A stretch of DNA of 34,644 nucleotides from positions 1-34,644 of IMG/VR virus record IMGVR_UViG_3300036770_004386; one strand, given 5' to 3'. Origin of the DNA: a virus. Within the stretch, counting starts at the first letter, position 1, and every line of letters starts with the position of its first letter. The translations under genes and the position numbers were made by a program. Below the pieces are notes generated by a model, which saw nothing but the letters and a program-made list of their open reading frames with translations, was not told the origin of the DNA and searched no databases. Shown piece after piece: positions 1 to 9,674 of this stretch.

Positions 1-159
1 GGGCAACCAAACGTCGCCCTAACCGCCCTAACCGGGCGCAAGAGATTATGGCGGTGGCGAAGACTTTAGGTCAGCCGTTGATGCCGTGGCAGCAGCAGAT
101 CGCGGAGATCGCCACCGAATACGACCCAAAAATCGGTGTGCCGTATTACCGTGAGGTGG
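1..159. repeat. Terminal direct repeat, left copy (contig circularity)
   Basis: Identical to 34486-34644 except for one base (A at 128, G at 34613). The repeat covers the end of the small terminase gene and the start of the large terminase gene. Its copies sit exactly at the two window ends, which is what an assembly overlap of a circular or circularly permuted genome gives. The unit genome would then be about 34,485 bp. A true short terminal repeat cannot be excluded from sequence alone. Confidence 0.93.
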
Positions 160-1364
160 TGGTGACTGTTCCTCGCCAATCGGGGAAAACCACGTTGGTG
201 TTGGCGTGGGAGTTGCATCGCGCGCTGTGGTGGAAAACTTCGCAGAAGATCGCGTATACTGCGCAGACTGGTTGGGATGCGCGTCGCAAGTTGATTGATG
301 ATCAGGCTCCGTTGTTGATGGCTAGCCCTTTGAAGGCAGCAGTTGAGAAGGTGATACGAGGTGCAGGGAATGAGGCGATCATCTTTAAGAATGGCAGTCG
401 TGTTGATGTGCTCGCTAGCACTGAATCTGCTGGCCATGGTCGTAGTATTGATCTCGCGGTTCTCGATGAGGCGTTCAGTGATACGGATGATCGACGGGAG
501 CAGGCGTTGCTACCGGCTATGGCGACCCGTTCGGACGCGCAGTTGTTCGTCGTCTCAACTATGGGTACCGAAGCGTCCACCTACTTGAATCGTAAGATTG
601 AGACTGGTCGTGCGGCGATCGGTAATGGGGATGACAGTGGGATTGCGTATTTTGAGTGGTCAGCCGATTTAGATGCGGATATTGATGATCCTGCTACTTG
701 GTGGTCTTGTATGCCAGCGTTGGGCCATACGATATCGGAGGCTGTGGTACGGCACGCTAGGCAAACGATGTCGGAAGGTGATTTCCGCCGGTCGATGTTA
801 AATCAGAAGACGATTTCAGATGAACGTGTGATCTCGCAGTTGGTGTGGCAGCAGGCTTGTAGTGATGAGGTGGCTCCGCGTGGCAGATTGCAGTTTGCGG
901 TGGATGTGAATCCAGAGCGTGGTGCTGCGGCGATCGCGGTTGCGGACGATCAAGGTTGTGGGGAGATTGTGGAGTTCCGTCCTGGTGTGGGTTGGGTGGT
1001 GGATCGTTTGGTTGAACTTGCAGAGCGTTGGGGTGCGCCGGTTGCGGTGGATGTGTATGGGCCTGCCGGGTCGATGGTAGACGAGTTAGAGTCTCGTCGT
1101 GTGAAGGTTATACGTTATGGGACTCGTGAGATGGCCCATGCGTGCGGTTCGTTTTTCGATCGTCTGGTTGATGGTAAAGTGCGGATACGTCGTCACAGTG
1201 CGTTGGATGAGGCGGCTGCTGGTGCGCGTCGTCGTTCTACTGGTGACAGTTGGTTGTGGTCACGTAAGGACACGGATACGGATGTGTCTCCGTTGGTGGC
1301 GTTGACGTTGGCATTTGATATGCAGAAGGAACCTGAGGTGGAGTTGTGGGCAACATGGGAGTGA
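3..1364 (+). CDS. terL: Terminase large subunit (5' end continues at right end of window)
   Basis: ATPase-nuclease motor that packages DNA into proheads. Visible motifs are Walker A (VPRQSGKT), Walker B (IDLAVLDEA), the coupling motif VVSTM, and the nuclease aspartates in FAVDVNPERG, VAVDVYGPAG and the C-terminal DVSPL. The first in-window ATG is at 48, but the frame is open to the window edge. Across the circular join the frame continues back to an ATG at 34431, giving about 472 residues. That N-terminal extension ends in a QEIM...MPWQQQ stretch typical of terminase N-termini, so I regard 34431 as the better start. It overlaps the small terminase gene upstream and the membrane protein gene at 1355 downstream. 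The family assignment is very secure; only the start is inferred. Confidence 0.95.
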   Translation, partial: ATKRRPNRPNRAQEIMAVAKTLGQPLMPWQQQIAEIATEYDPKIGVPYYREVVVTVPRQSGKTTLVLAWELHRALWWKTSQKIAYTAQTGWDARRKLIDDQAPLLMASPLKAAVEKVIRGAGNEAIIFKNGSRVDVLASTESAGHGRSIDLAVLDEAFSDTDDRREQALLPAMATRSDAQLFVVSTMGTEASTYLNRKIETGRAAIGNGDDSGIAYFEWSADLDADIDDPATWWSCMPALGHTISEAVVRHARQTMSEGDFRRSMLNQKTISDERVISQLVWQQACSDEVAPRGRLQFAVDVNPERGAAAIAVADDQGCGEIVEFRPGVGWVVDRLVELAERWGAPVAVDVYGPAGSMVDELESRRVKVIRYGTREMAHACGSFFDRLVDGKVRIRRHSALDEAAAGARRRSTGDSWLWSRKDTDTDVSPLVALTLAFDMQKEPEVELWATWE

Positions 1365-2179
1365 GGATCGGTCCTGACGCAGCCAGATATCTGTTGGCTG
1401 GTCGTGGGATGCCAGTGGCGAAACCGTTTCACCTGCGGTGGTTGTGGCCTTTCATCTGTGAGGATGATCTGCGTAAGTGGCGGTTTGTATGGTTGGTTTC
1501 GTGGCCTTGTCTGGCTGGTTTGATGTTTCTATATGGTTGGGAGCGTACCGCTAGTTGGCAGGTGAGTTTGGCGGCTGTCGGTATTCTTCTTGGGTTGCCT
1601 GGTGTGTGGGGACCGGCTGTTGTCAGACCGGTTGGTGTGGATCTACCTTCGATGGTTGTTGGTTTGGCGGCGATCGTGGCGTGGGATTACGATCTACAGT
1701 GGTTGTCGATGGTGTTGTTGGTGTTCGCTGCTTTAGGTAAGGAGTCGATGCCGGTTTGGGTAGCGTTGTGGGCTTGGCATCCAATTTTCCTACTTGGGTT
1801 GGTTGTACCGGTAGTTCGTGGTTTATTGGTGAAACCGTATTTGGATGAGGTGACTGCGAACCCTAATTTGCGTGAGGTGCATGATCATCCGGTACGTTCT
1901 GCGTTGGTGGCGCATCGTGCGCAGTGGCGTGATGGTTGGGTTATGGTGTTTCCGTGGGGTTTGGGTGTGTTGGCGTTGGTTGATGTTCGTGTGTCTGTGG
2001 TATGCTGTCTGGTGTTCGCATATTTACAGTTGTTGGTGGCTACTGACACTGTACGTTTGTTACATACTGCGGCTGGTGTACCGGTGGCGTTGGCGGCGGC
2101 GCAGGCTATCCCTGTCGAGTGGCTGTGGTTGGCGGTGGCGGTACATATAGTGTGGTGGCGTAAACCGGTTTTGATCTGA
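1355..2179 (+). CDS. Multi-pass membrane protein, unknown function
   Basis: About 274 residues from the ATG at 1355, which overlaps the end of the terminase gene (stop 1362-1364); a GTG at 1346 is an in-frame alternative. Several long hydrophobic stretches rich in Trp, Val and Leu suggest six or more transmembrane helices, separated by a central polar segment (around DEVTANPNLREVHDHP). I recognise no family. It sits between terminase and the fibre genes and is translationally coupled to terminase. It could act at the host membrane late in infection, for example in lysis timing or virion maturation, but nothing in the sequence proves a role. Confidence 0.75.
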   Translation: MGVRIGPDAARYLLAGRGMPVAKPFHLRWLWPFICEDDLRKWRFVWLVSWPCLAGLMFLYGWERTASWQVSLAAVGILLGLPGVWGPAVVRPVGVDLPSMVVGLAAIVAWDYDLQWLSMVLLVFAALGKESMPVWVALWAWHPIFLLGLVVPVVRGLLVKPYLDEVTANPNLREVHDHPVRSALVAHRAQWRDGWVMVFPWGLGVLALVDVRVSVVCCLVFAYLQLLVATDTVRLLHTAAGVPVALAAAQAIPVEWLWLAVAVHIVWWRKPVLI

Positions 2180-2185
2180 GGTGCT

Positions 2186-2329
2186 GTGAAACAGAAAATC
2201 GCAACTGCAATCCAGGTGGTAGGCGCAGTGATAGCGGCGGTTTCTGTTGGTTTGGTCTATATCCCTGCAGGTGGGTTGGTGTTGGCTACTGGTATGATCA
2301 TTTTCGGTTTGGCGATGGAGAGATCATAA
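2186..2329 (+). CDS. Small two-helix membrane protein (47 aa)
   Basis: Starts at GTG 2186, seven bases after the previous stop, and ends TAATG, overlapping the ATG of the next gene at 2329. The product is a basic start (VKQK) followed by two hydrophobic segments (VVGAVIAAVSVGLVYI and GLVLATGMIIFGLAM). Tight packing between genes and uninterrupted hydrophobicity support real coding. Tiny double-TM proteins of this kind are common in actinophage structural operons; function unknown. Confidence 0.7.
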   Translation: MKQKIATAIQVVGAVIAAVSVGLVYIPAGGLVLATGMIIFGLAMERS

Positions 2330-2682
2330 TGGCTGGTTTGGCAGGGATTTACAATATTCTCGCGGATCAAGGTGCTACTTTTGGTCGTACGATCACGTGG
2401 AAAGACGCTGATGGCGATCCGGTTAATGTTGCTGGATATACGGCACGTATGCAGGTCCGATCTACTGCGGCTGATGCTACGGTTGTTTTAGAACTGTCTA
2501 CTACTGATGGTAGGATCACTTTGGGTGGTGTGTTGGGGACGATCACTTTAACTGTTCCTGCTACTGCGATGGCGGCAGTTGAGGCTGGTGCATATGCTTA
2601 CGATTTGGAGATGGTCAACGGGTCAGATGTGACTCGTCTGTTGATGGGTTCGTTCACTGTTCGTGCTGAGGTGACCAGGTGA
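2329..2682 (+). CDS. Tail/fibre-associated Ig-like protein
   Basis: 117 residues, mostly alternating beta strands: [19 protein letters not shown], then [10 protein letters not shown], then RITLGG...[10 protein letters not shown], then YAYDLEMV...[11 protein letters not shown]. This resembles the small BppU-like or Ig-like proteins that precede fibre genes in many environmental phages and probably help build or anchor the fibre. Its stop overlaps the GTG start of the collagen-like fibre gene, so the two are coupled. The family resemblance is from memory. Confidence 0.7.
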   Translation: MAGLAGIYNILADQGATFGRTITWKDADGDPVNVAGYTARMQVRSTAADATVVLELSTTDGRITLGGVLGTITLTVPATAMAAVEAGAYAYDLEMVNGSDVTRLLMGSFTVRAEVTR

Positions 2683-5072
2683 GTTTCCAGGTGAACGATC
2701 AGCCACCGAAGGTTACGGTAACTGAACAGAACGTATCTGCTGAGATTTCGTTGTCTGGTCAGGGTCCGCAGGGTCCGCAGGGTCCGCAAGGTGTGCAGGG
2801 TCCAGTTGGTCCGCAGGGCGCGACAGGTCCGCAAGGTGCTACTGGTACGCAAGGTTCGCAGGGTCCGCAAGGTGCTACTGGTGCGCAAGGTGTGCAAGGA
2901 CCGGAAGGTATTCAAGGTGCTACTGGTCCGCAAGGTGCGCAAGGTGCGCAAGGTGCGACTGGTGCGCAAGGTGCGACTGGTCCTCAAGGGTCAACTGGTG
3001 CGCAAGGTCCGCAGGGTCCGCAAGGTGTTACTGGTGCGCAAGGTCCGCAAGGTGCTGAAGGTCCTACCGGTCCGCAGGGTTCGACAGGGCCACAAGGTGC
3101 ACAGGGCGATATTGGTGCACAGGGTCCGCAGGGTCCGCAAGGTGCTACAGGTCCGCAAGGTCCACAGGGCGATGTAGGTCCGCAGGGCGATACTGGTCCA
3201 CAAGGGCCACAGGGCGATACTGGTCCGCAAGGTCCGCAAGGTCCGCAGGGCGATACTGGTCCGCAGGGTGATACCGGTCCGCAAGGTCCGCAAGGTGCGC
3301 AAGGTGCGCAAGGTGCACAGGGTCCGCAAGGTCCGCAGGGCGGTATAGGTCCGCAAGGTGATACTGGTCCGCAAGGCGATATCGGTCCGCAAGGTCCGCA
3401 AGGCGATATCGGTCCGCAAGGTCCGCAAGGCGACACTGGTCCGCAGGGCGACACTGGTCCGCAGGGTCCGCAAGGTGCACAAGGTGCTACTGGTGCGCAA
3501 GGACCACAAGGTGCACAAGGTGCTGAAGGTCAATCAACATCATTTTACGATTATAAGGTCAAAACCAGTATCACATCTGGCGACCCTGGTTCTGGCTATC
3601 TCATCTACAATAACGCCAGTCAGACATCAGCCACGCAAATCAATGTCTCACACATAACGTTTGATAATTTCGATGTTGACATTTTCTTAACGTTGCTTGG
3701 TGTTGGCGATGTGATCGTCATCCAAGATTCCACTGATTCCAATGATTTCCAGAAGTGGGAGATCAGTTCCGCACCTACAAGCCAAACTGGATATGTCGAG
3801 TATCCGGTGACGTTGTTGGACAGCGGCGGCGATGGCACTACCGGTTTCGCCAATGATCTTGAAGTTTTGTTTGCGATCTCAACACAGGGTCCGCAGGGTC
3901 CGCAGGGCGCGCAAGGTGCGACAGGTCCGCAAGGTGATCAAGGTCCACAAGGTCCGCAAGGTCCGCAGGGCGATACCGGTCCGCAGGGTGCGCAGGGCGC
4001 GACTGGTGCGCAAGGTCCGCAAGGTGATATCGGTCCGCAGGGTCCGCAAGGTGACACTGGTCCGCAGGGCGCACAGGGCGCGACTGGTGCGCAAGGTCCG
4101 CAAGGTGATATCGGTCCGCAGGGTCCGCAAGGTGATACCGGTCCGCAAGGTGCGACAGGTCCGCAAGGCGCGACAGGTCCGCAAGGTCCGCAAGGCGATA
4201 CCGGTCCGCAAGGTCCGCAAGGCGATATTGGTCCGCAAGGTCCACAAGGTGATACAGGTCCGCAAGGTCCGCAAGGCGATACTGGTGCGCAAGGTCCGCA
4301 AGGTGCAACTGGTCCGCAAGGTGCTACTGGTCCTACCGGTCCGCAAGGTGACACCGGTCCGCAAGGTGCTGAAGGACCACAAGGTCCGCAAGGTGCTACT
4401 GGTGCGCAAGGTGCTACTGGTCCGCAGGGCGCGACAGGTCCACAGGGTCCGCAAGGTCCGCAAGGTGCAATTGGCCCGCAAGGTGCGGAAGGTCCGCAAG
4501 GTGCGACTGGCGCGCAAGGCGCACAAGGTCCGCAAGGTGCTACAGGTGCGCAAGGTGCACAAGGCCCGCAGGGATCTGCTGATTCTGGCACGCTAACCAC
4601 TAAGGGCGATTTGTTGACTCGCACTTCTAGCGCGTTAACTCGTCTTGCTGTTGGTGGCACGAACAACCACGTGCTTGTGGTTGATTCTGGTGCATCAGAA
4701 GGCATCAAATGGCAAGGCGAACAAGAAACGATCATTGTCGCTATCTCAGATGAAAGCACAACTATCACGACAGGCAACGCTAAGGTGACGTTCCGTATGC
4801 CGTTCGCTATGACGTTGACAGCGGTTCGAGCCTCGCTCACTACAGCATCAACGTCTGGTACACCAACATTTGACATCAACGAATCCGGTTCAACGATCTT
4901 GTCAACCAAGATCACAATCGATGCCAATGAATTGACTTCAACTACCGCTGCCACACCGCCCGTGATTTCGGATTCAGCGTTGGCCGATGATGCTGAGATC
5001 ACGATTGATGTTGATACTGCTGGTACTGGTGCGAAAGGTGCGAAAATCTATTTGATCGGGCGGCGTGCCTGA
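2679..5072 (+). CDS. Collagen-like tail fibre protein
   Basis: 797 residues beginning at GTG 2679. An N-terminal beta-rich anchor (residues 1-28, [14 protein letters not shown]) is followed by two Gly-X-Y blocks at about 29-284 and 403-633, dominated by [12 protein letters not shown] and GAT triplets. A globular insert lies at about 285-402 and a C-terminal domain at about 634-797. The C-terminal domain starts with a KGDLL...GGTNNHVL motif that recurs in the protein at 18295. Collagen-like repeats in phage fibres trimerise into rods, so this is probably the long receptor-binding fibre. The underlying DNA is a highly repetitive tract, prone to recombination length changes and assembly error. 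Long reading frames on the opposite strand here are shadows of the repeats. Confidence 0.9.
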   Translation: MSFQVNDQPPKVTVTEQNVSAEISLSGQGPQGPQGPQGVQGPVGPQGATGPQGATGTQGSQGPQGATGAQGVQGPEGIQGATGPQGAQGAQGATGAQGATGPQGSTGAQGPQGPQGVTGAQGPQGAEGPTGPQGSTGPQGAQGDIGAQGPQGPQGATGPQGPQGDVGPQGDTGPQGPQGDTGPQGPQGPQGDTGPQGDTGPQGPQGAQGAQGAQGPQGPQGGIGPQGDTGPQGDIGPQGPQGDIGPQGPQGDTGPQGDTGPQGPQGAQGATGAQGPQGAQGAEGQSTSFYDYKVKTSITSGDPGSGYLIYNNASQTSATQINVSHITFDNFDVDIFLTLLGVGDVIVIQDSTDSNDFQKWEISSAPTSQTGYVEYPVTLLDSGGDGTTGFANDLEVLFAISTQGPQGPQGAQGATGPQGDQGPQGPQGPQGDTGPQGAQGATGAQGPQGDIGPQGPQGDTGPQGAQGATGAQGPQGDIGPQGPQGDTGPQGATGPQGATGPQGPQGDTGPQGPQGDIGPQGPQGDTGPQGPQGDTGAQGPQGATGPQGATGPTGPQGDTGPQGAEGPQGPQGATGAQGATGPQGATGPQGPQGPQGAIGPQGAEGPQGATGAQGAQGPQGATGAQGAQGPQGSADSGTLTTKGDLLTRTSSALTRLAVGGTNNHVLVVDSGASEGIKWQGEQETIIVAISDESTTITTGNAKVTFRMPFAMTLTAVRASLTTASTSGTPTFDINESGSTILSTKITIDANELTSTTAATPPVISDSALADDAEITIDVDTAGTGAKGAKIYLIGRRA

Positions 5073-5944
5073 TGGGTACCACTTATATCGATTCTTATCG
5101 TTTTGCTGGTGGTTTGACGATTACTGGTGGAACGGTAACTACTGTGGGTTCCTACACAATTCACACTTTTACGTCATCTAGTTCTTTAGAGGTTTCTGGT
5201 TCTGGTTCTAAGAGTGTTGATATTTTGTGTGTTGCTGGTGGCGGCGGGGGAGGCAATAGAGCGAATGCCGGTACTGCTGGTGCCGGTGGTGGTGCTGGAG
5301 GGATGGAAACACTAACCACATCGATTACTGCTGGAAGTTATACGGTCACTGTTGGTGGTGGTGGTGCATCTGCCACTTCTGGTGAAACATCATCGATCGG
5401 TTCTTTGGTTTCTTGCTCAGGTGGCGGTCGTGGTGGTGCGATAGGTACGACCTATATTGGTGCCTCGGGTGGTTCTGGTGGTGGTGGTGCTGGTTCTGCA
5501 TCAACGACTAGTTATGGTGGTGGTTCGGGAACTAGTGGTGAAGGCAGCGGTGGCGGCGCAGGCGGAAAAGGTGAGGAGGGGAAACTTGGCACTGTTTCCG
5601 GTGGTGGTGGCGGTGGAGGCGGTAAAAATGCCAGCGGTTCAAATGGAGCAAATCAAAATGGAACTAGTGGTGGTGCGGGTGGCAACGGGGGAGCAGGTTT
5701 GTCAAATGATTACTCTGGTTCAAGCGTGAATTATGCGGGTGGCGGTGGCGGTGCTGGTGGTTTTAGTAATGTAAGTGGTGGCGGTCAAGGTGCAAACGGT
5801 ACTGGTGGAACTGGTGGTGGCGGCAACGGGAACCGTGGTGGCACTGGTGGCACTGGCGGTACTAATACGGGCGGTGGTGGCGGTGGCGGCGATACCGGCG
5901 GTGCTGGTGGATCGGGGATTGTCATTGTGAGGTATCTCACCTAA
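5072..5944 (+). CDS. Glycine-rich tail fibre/adhesin protein
   Basis: 290 residues. The first ~60 form a beta-rich head (YTIHTFTSSSSLEVSGSGSK, then VDILCVAGGGGGG), and the rest is dominated by Gly runs spaced by Ser, Thr, Asn and Ala, ending GGSGIVIVRYLT. This is the glycine-rich domain seen in many phage adhesins, where polyglycine sandwich helices display variable loops for receptor contact. The start overlaps the fibre stop (TGATG), and the stop overlaps the next ATG. I infer a tip adhesin working with the collagen-like fibre. Confidence 0.82.
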   Translation: MGTTYIDSYRFAGGLTITGGTVTTVGSYTIHTFTSSSSLEVSGSGSKSVDILCVAGGGGGGNRANAGTAGAGGGAGGMETLTTSITAGSYTVTVGGGGASATSGETSSIGSLVSCSGGGRGGAIGTTYIGASGGSGGGGAGSASTTSYGGGSGTSGEGSGGGAGGKGEEGKLGTVSGGGGGGGGKNASGSNGANQNGTSGGAGGNGGAGLSNDYSGSSVNYAGGGGGAGGFSNVSGGGQGANGTGGTGGGGNGNRGGTGGTGGTNTGGGGGGGDTGGAGGSGIVIVRYLT

Positions 5945-6330
5945 TGGCTCATTTCGCTGAAATCGATAAAAACAATATTGTGATCCGTGTTCTTGTTGTT
6001 CCTGACGAGCAGGAGCATCGAGGCCAGGATTACATGGCAAAGGATTTAGGTTTAGGTGGTCGTTGGATTCAAACCTCATACAACCACAAAATCCGCAAAC
6101 AATATGCTGGTCAGGGTTTCAAATATGACCCAATCAACGATGTGTTCATCAGTCCACAACCGCAACCTTGGTTTGTTCTTGATGAGAACTTTGATTGGTT
6201 TTGCCCACCTGGATTGAATCCGGTCAGCGGTAAACCTTGGTCGGATGATGAGTTGTTGTTGATCGAACTTCGTGATCGATCTATTGATGGCCTTGATTTT
6301 TCTGAGGTTATGGAGGCCATCAATGTTTGA
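5944..6330 (+). CDS. Conserved small tail-associated protein
   Basis: 128 residues beginning MAHFAEIDKNNIVIRVLVV, followed by GGRWIQTSYNHKIRKQYAG and KYDPINDVFISPQPQPWFVLD. This family is abundant in cyanophages and other aquatic phages, next to fibre genes. It is usually annotated as a structural or fibre-associated protein of unknown role. The gene is coupled to both neighbours. Confidence 0.75.
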   Translation: MAHFAEIDKNNIVIRVLVVPDEQEHRGQDYMAKDLGLGGRWIQTSYNHKIRKQYAGQGFKYDPINDVFISPQPQPWFVLDENFDWFCPPGLNPVSGKPWSDDELLLIELRDRSIDGLDFSEVMEAINV

Positions 6331-6676
6331 ACTCAGATTGTGCGACTCACCGTTGATTTATTACCCAACGAATCCGGGTCGCAAAATGCGACGGATTGCC
6401 ATGTTTGATGGTGAAATGGAAATCGCTTTTGTCGATTTATTTGTGGAGTCAGATTGGGCGCATTTCATATATGTGTGGGTCCATCCTGACTATCGAGATG
6501 AAAACACCATTTGGCATTACATAAGTAATGCTTTCAACTTTGATTTAGGCACCAAAAACATCTATTGGTTGAATATTGTTCAACCACTAGTTCATTTTCT
6601 ACATAAAATTGCTGATGAACGACCTGATTTAGTTTTCGCCGCTACTGGTGCAACTGATATTGTTTTGAATGGCTAA
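6323..6676 (+). CDS. Hypothetical protein, weak GNAT-like features
   Basis: 117 residues from the ATG at 6323, overlapping the previous stop at 6328-6330. A central strand-turn (FIYVWVHPDYRDENTIWHYI) loosely resembles the beta4-alpha3 region of GNAT acyltransferases, but no clear pyrophosphate-binding loop is visible. It sits between tail genes and a glycosyltransferase, so a role in modifying a fibre or receptor is possible but unproven. Confidence 0.6.
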   Translation: MFELRLCDSPLIYYPTNPGRKMRRIAMFDGEMEIAFVDLFVESDWAHFIYVWVHPDYRDENTIWHYISNAFNFDLGTKNIYWLNIVQPLVHFLHKIADERPDLVFAATGATDIVLNG

Positions 6677-6679
6677 TTG

Positions 6680-7498
6680 ATGCAACCGCCCAAGTTTTCA
6701 ATCATCACCCCGACCTATAAAACCCCGGCCCATCTGCTAGCGCGCACTTGGGCAAGTCTCAAAGCGCAAACCATGACTGATTGGGAATGGGTCGTGTGGG
6801 ATGATACACCGAACAGTGATCAGGTATGGCGACAGTTGTATGGTTTTGCGGCAGATGAGCGTTATTGTTTGCGTGCATTCCGTGGGCATACGCATTCAGG
6901 GTCTATCGGTGAAGTGAAACGCAACGCTGCGATGCTCGCCAACGGTGAAATCATCATCGAACTAGACCACGACGACGAACTGACACCTGACTGTCTAACA
7001 GAATTGGCGCAAACGTTTGATGATCCAGAGATCGGGTTCGCTTACTCTGACTGGTGCGAAATCCTACCTGATGGTCAATCCGGTAGATATCCTAAAGGTT
7101 GGGCATTTGGATACGGGTCAGACTATTGGTCAGACCAATATGGGTGTTGGGTCATGTCCGCACCAGAGATAAACGCCACCACAATAAGCCATATCGTGTC
7201 CGCACCTAACCACGTACGAGCCTGGCGTACAACTGTCTACCGCGAACTAGACGGACACAACCCTGAACTAGAGATCGCAGACGATTACGAACTGTGCGTA
7301 CGCACGTTCCTACATACGAAAATAGCCCGTATCCCCAAGATGTTGTATAGGCAACATGTCGGTCCGATGACTGCACAGCGGCAGAAAAACGCCCTGATTA
7401 AACAGAATGTTAGGCGTATCTCTGAGTCTTACCGGGATGCGATTTATTTGCGGTGTATCGAATTGGGCATGGATGCGCAGGCTATCCCTATATGGTAG
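6680..7498 (+). CDS. GT2-family glycosyltransferase
   Basis: About 272 residues from ATG 6680; a TTG just upstream is less likely. The N-terminus FSIITPTYKTPAHLLARTW and the metal-binding region IELDHDDELTPDC are the GT-A fold hallmarks of family 2 glycosyltransferases, which transfer a sugar from a nucleotide donor. GEVKRNAAMLANGEII is the typical strand and helix just before the DxD motif. It lies between fibre and portal genes, so the likely acceptor is a virion protein such as a fibre or capsid protein. The acceptor cannot be read from the sequence. Confidence 0.85.
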   Translation: MQPPKFSIITPTYKTPAHLLARTWASLKAQTMTDWEWVVWDDTPNSDQVWRQLYGFAADERYCLRAFRGHTHSGSIGEVKRNAAMLANGEIIIELDHDDELTPDCLTELAQTFDDPEIGFAYSDWCEILPDGQSGRYPKGWAFGYGSDYWSDQYGCWVMSAPEINATTISHIVSAPNHVRAWRTTVYRELDGHNPELEIADDYELCVRTFLHTKIARIPKMLYRQHVGPMTAQRQKNALIKQNVRRISESYRDAIYLRCIELGMDAQAIPIW

Positions 7499-7525
7499 TC
7501 TTTAACAGAGTCGAGGTGTGATGCG

Positions 7526-8797
7526 ATGTTGAACAAACTTATCCAACGTAGGGATGAAGTGCGCGATTCGCAGTTCTCCTGGCCAGATTACCTACGACTG
7601 TGGGAACAGTTCGGATTTAACGGTGTACAATATGTAGTACCATCAGGCAACGTATCACAATTGACTGCCTTGCAAGGCGCACGCAACCCTATCGTCGCAG
7701 CCTGCATCTACGTACGACTGTTGGTTTTCAGCGAAGTGCGATTCGCGTTCCAACGGTGGAGTGCAGGCAGACCAGGAGAACTGTACGGTACACCAGAACT
7801 GCGTATCCTAGAGCGACCTTGGGTCAACGCATCTACCGGTGACCTGCTCGCACGGATGGAAGTAGACGCATCACTCTACGGTAACAGTTATTGGGTGCGA
7901 CGTGACAACGAGTTGATCCGGCTTGATCCCAACCATGTGGTGATCGCCACCGGAGATGTCCTTGATATGGCCAGCGGCAGACCATTCGGACGTAGACTCC
8001 TAGGGTACTCATACGTAGACGACCGTAACAACGAGAATGCATTTTTCACACCGGATGAGGTGTGTCACTATAAGCCGTTGCCTGATCCGATGCATCAATA
8101 CCGTGGCCTGTCGTGGTTGGCCTCGATCATGCCAGACGTAACCGCAGACCAGGAACTGACTGTCTATAAACACGCTTTTCTACGTAACAGTGCTACACCA
8201 CAGTTGGTGGTGAAGTTTGAGCCAGGCGTGAGCCGGGAAGCGTTTGATAAGTTCCGCGAGCAGATGAACACCCAACATCGCGGTGCAGCACAAGGATTTA
8301 AAACTTTGTTCCTAGGGTCAGGTGCAGACGTAAAAACAGTTGGGGCTAATTTTGAACAGTTGGCGTTCAAAGCGGTGCAGGGTGCAGGAGAGACACGTAT
8401 CGCTGCTGCTGCTGGTGTACCAGCGTCAATCTTGGGTATCAGTGAAGGTTTGGCTGGTTCCGCGTTGAACTCTGGCAATTACACTGCTGCTCGTCGTCGA
8501 TTCGCTGATGGGACCATTCGTCCTTTGTGGCGTGCAGCATCAGCCAGCCTGCAGAACATTGTGCTACCGCCGGATGGTGGTAGTAGACTGTGGTATGACG
8601 AACGTGACGTGTCGTTTCTACAGGAAGATGTTTTGGATGCCGCTAATATTAAACAGCGTGATGCCAATACGATGCGTACGTTGATCGATGGTGGTTTCGA
8701 TCCGCAGACAGTTGTTGATGCTGTAACCACCGGAGATATGACCAGACTTGTACATACTGGCCAGTTGTCGGTCCAACTTCAGAAACCAGGAGCCTAG
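7526..8797 (+). CDS. Portal protein (HK97-like)
   Basis: 423 residues. Matches the HK97-type portal pattern: ARNPIVAACIYVRLLVFSEV near the N-terminus, DASLYGNSYWVRRDNE and LIRLDPNHVVI in the clip/wing region, YRGLSWLASIMPDV, and FKAVQGAGETRIAAAAGVPA towards the C-terminus. The portal forms the dodecameric vertex for DNA entry and head-tail joining. It precedes the prohead protease and major capsid genes, the usual head order. The ATG at 7526 follows a purine-rich GTCGAGGTG stretch. Confidence 0.92.
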   Translation: MLNKLIQRRDEVRDSQFSWPDYLRLWEQFGFNGVQYVVPSGNVSQLTALQGARNPIVAACIYVRLLVFSEVRFAFQRWSAGRPGELYGTPELRILERPWVNASTGDLLARMEVDASLYGNSYWVRRDNELIRLDPNHVVIATGDVLDMASGRPFGRRLLGYSYVDDRNNENAFFTPDEVCHYKPLPDPMHQYRGLSWLASIMPDVTADQELTVYKHAFLRNSATPQLVVKFEPGVSREAFDKFREQMNTQHRGAAQGFKTLFLGSGADVKTVGANFEQLAFKAVQGAGETRIAAAAGVPASILGISEGLAGSALNSGNYTAARRRFADGTIRPLWRAASASLQNIVLPPDGGSRLWYDERDVSFLQEDVLDAANIKQRDANTMRTLIDGGFDPQTVVDAVTTGDMTRLVHTGQLSVQLQKPGA

Positions 8798-8798
8798 G

Positions 8799-9671
8799 AT
8801 GCCTTATTACATCACCGATGAAGCCGCAGACTGCAGCGGTTGGGCGGTAATCAAAGACGACGGAGAAGTGATCGGCTGTCACACCACCAAAGACGACGCC
8901 ATCGACCAAATGGTAGCAGTATCCATCTCAGAAGGTATCGAACCTGGCGGTGAACGGTCCAGCGAACTGGACACCACCTACCGGCTTGATGCACCAAAAG
9001 ACGATTTGGTACGTCAGGTGGAGTTCCGCGCAGAACCATCCGGTGATGGACTGACGCTGGAAGGTTACGCGGCGGTTTTCAACGAGTGGACTGATATTGA
9101 TTCGTGGGAAGGCACTTTCCGTGAGCGGATCTCACCAGGCGCATTCAAGAAAACTCTATCTGAACGCACACCGATTTTGCAGTTTGATCATGGCACACAT
9201 CCGTTGATCGGCTCGCTACCGTTGGGTGTGTTCACTTCAATTAAGGAAGACAGCCATGGGCTACGTGTGAAGGCACGTCTTTCTGACAATTGGTTGGTGC
9301 AGCCGGTGCGTGATGCGATCCGCGACGGAGCGATCACCGGGATGAGTTTTCGATTCCGGGTCATCAATGATAATTGGCGTAAAAGCAGGGATAACGTTGC
9401 AGAACGTACGATCAGTGAAGTAGCCTTGTATGAAGCAGGACCGGTCGTTTTCCCTGCTTACGAACAGACAACCGTTGGTGTGCGCAGCCGGGAAATTCTC
9501 ACTGCACTCACCGACCCTGAGATCCGCACCGAGTTGGCGCGAGGTCTTATCATTGGCACTGGTGACGAACCAGCCGCTGAAATCGCCCTAAACGACGAGC
9601 CGCAACTGCACTCGACGAGGACACAAGCACAACGTAGAGCAATCGCTCTCCTCACCTTGAAAAGGAACTGA
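8799..9671 (+). CDS. Prohead maturation protease (S78 / HK97 type)
   Basis: About 290 residues from the ATG at 8799, two bases after the portal stop. The first ~50 residues (YYITDEAADCSGWAVIKDDG ... IDQMVAVSI) are a small domain often attached to actinophage proteases. The protease follows: GYAAVFNEWTDI, RISPGAFKKTL, the catalytic His in LQFDHGTHPLIGSL, and the catalytic Ser in DGAITGMSFRF, with SEVALYEAGPVVFPAY closing the fold. It would cleave the N-terminal scaffold region of the capsid protein during head maturation. Confidence 0.92.
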   Translation: MPYYITDEAADCSGWAVIKDDGEVIGCHTTKDDAIDQMVAVSISEGIEPGGERSSELDTTYRLDAPKDDLVRQVEFRAEPSGDGLTLEGYAAVFNEWTDIDSWEGTFRERISPGAFKKTLSERTPILQFDHGTHPLIGSLPLGVFTSIKEDSHGLRVKARLSDNWLVQPVRDAIRDGAITGMSFRFRVINDNWRKSRDNVAERTISEVALYEAGPVVFPAYEQTTVGVRSREILTALTDPEIRTELARGLIIGTGDEPAAEIALNDEPQLHSTRTQAQRRAIALLTLKRN

Positions 9672-9674
9672 ACC

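Noticed and set aside
2984-4562. Long open frames on the minus strand and in other plus frames across the fibre gene
   Set aside because: They are low-complexity translations of the Gly-X-Y repeat DNA (runs such as CGPCGP or LRTLRT) with no start signals or recognisable protein pattern.
2760-4580. Regular short repeats that could look like a CRISPR array
   Set aside because: The units are 9-base multiples coding for Gly-X-Y triplets, with no unique spacers and no cas genes nearby.
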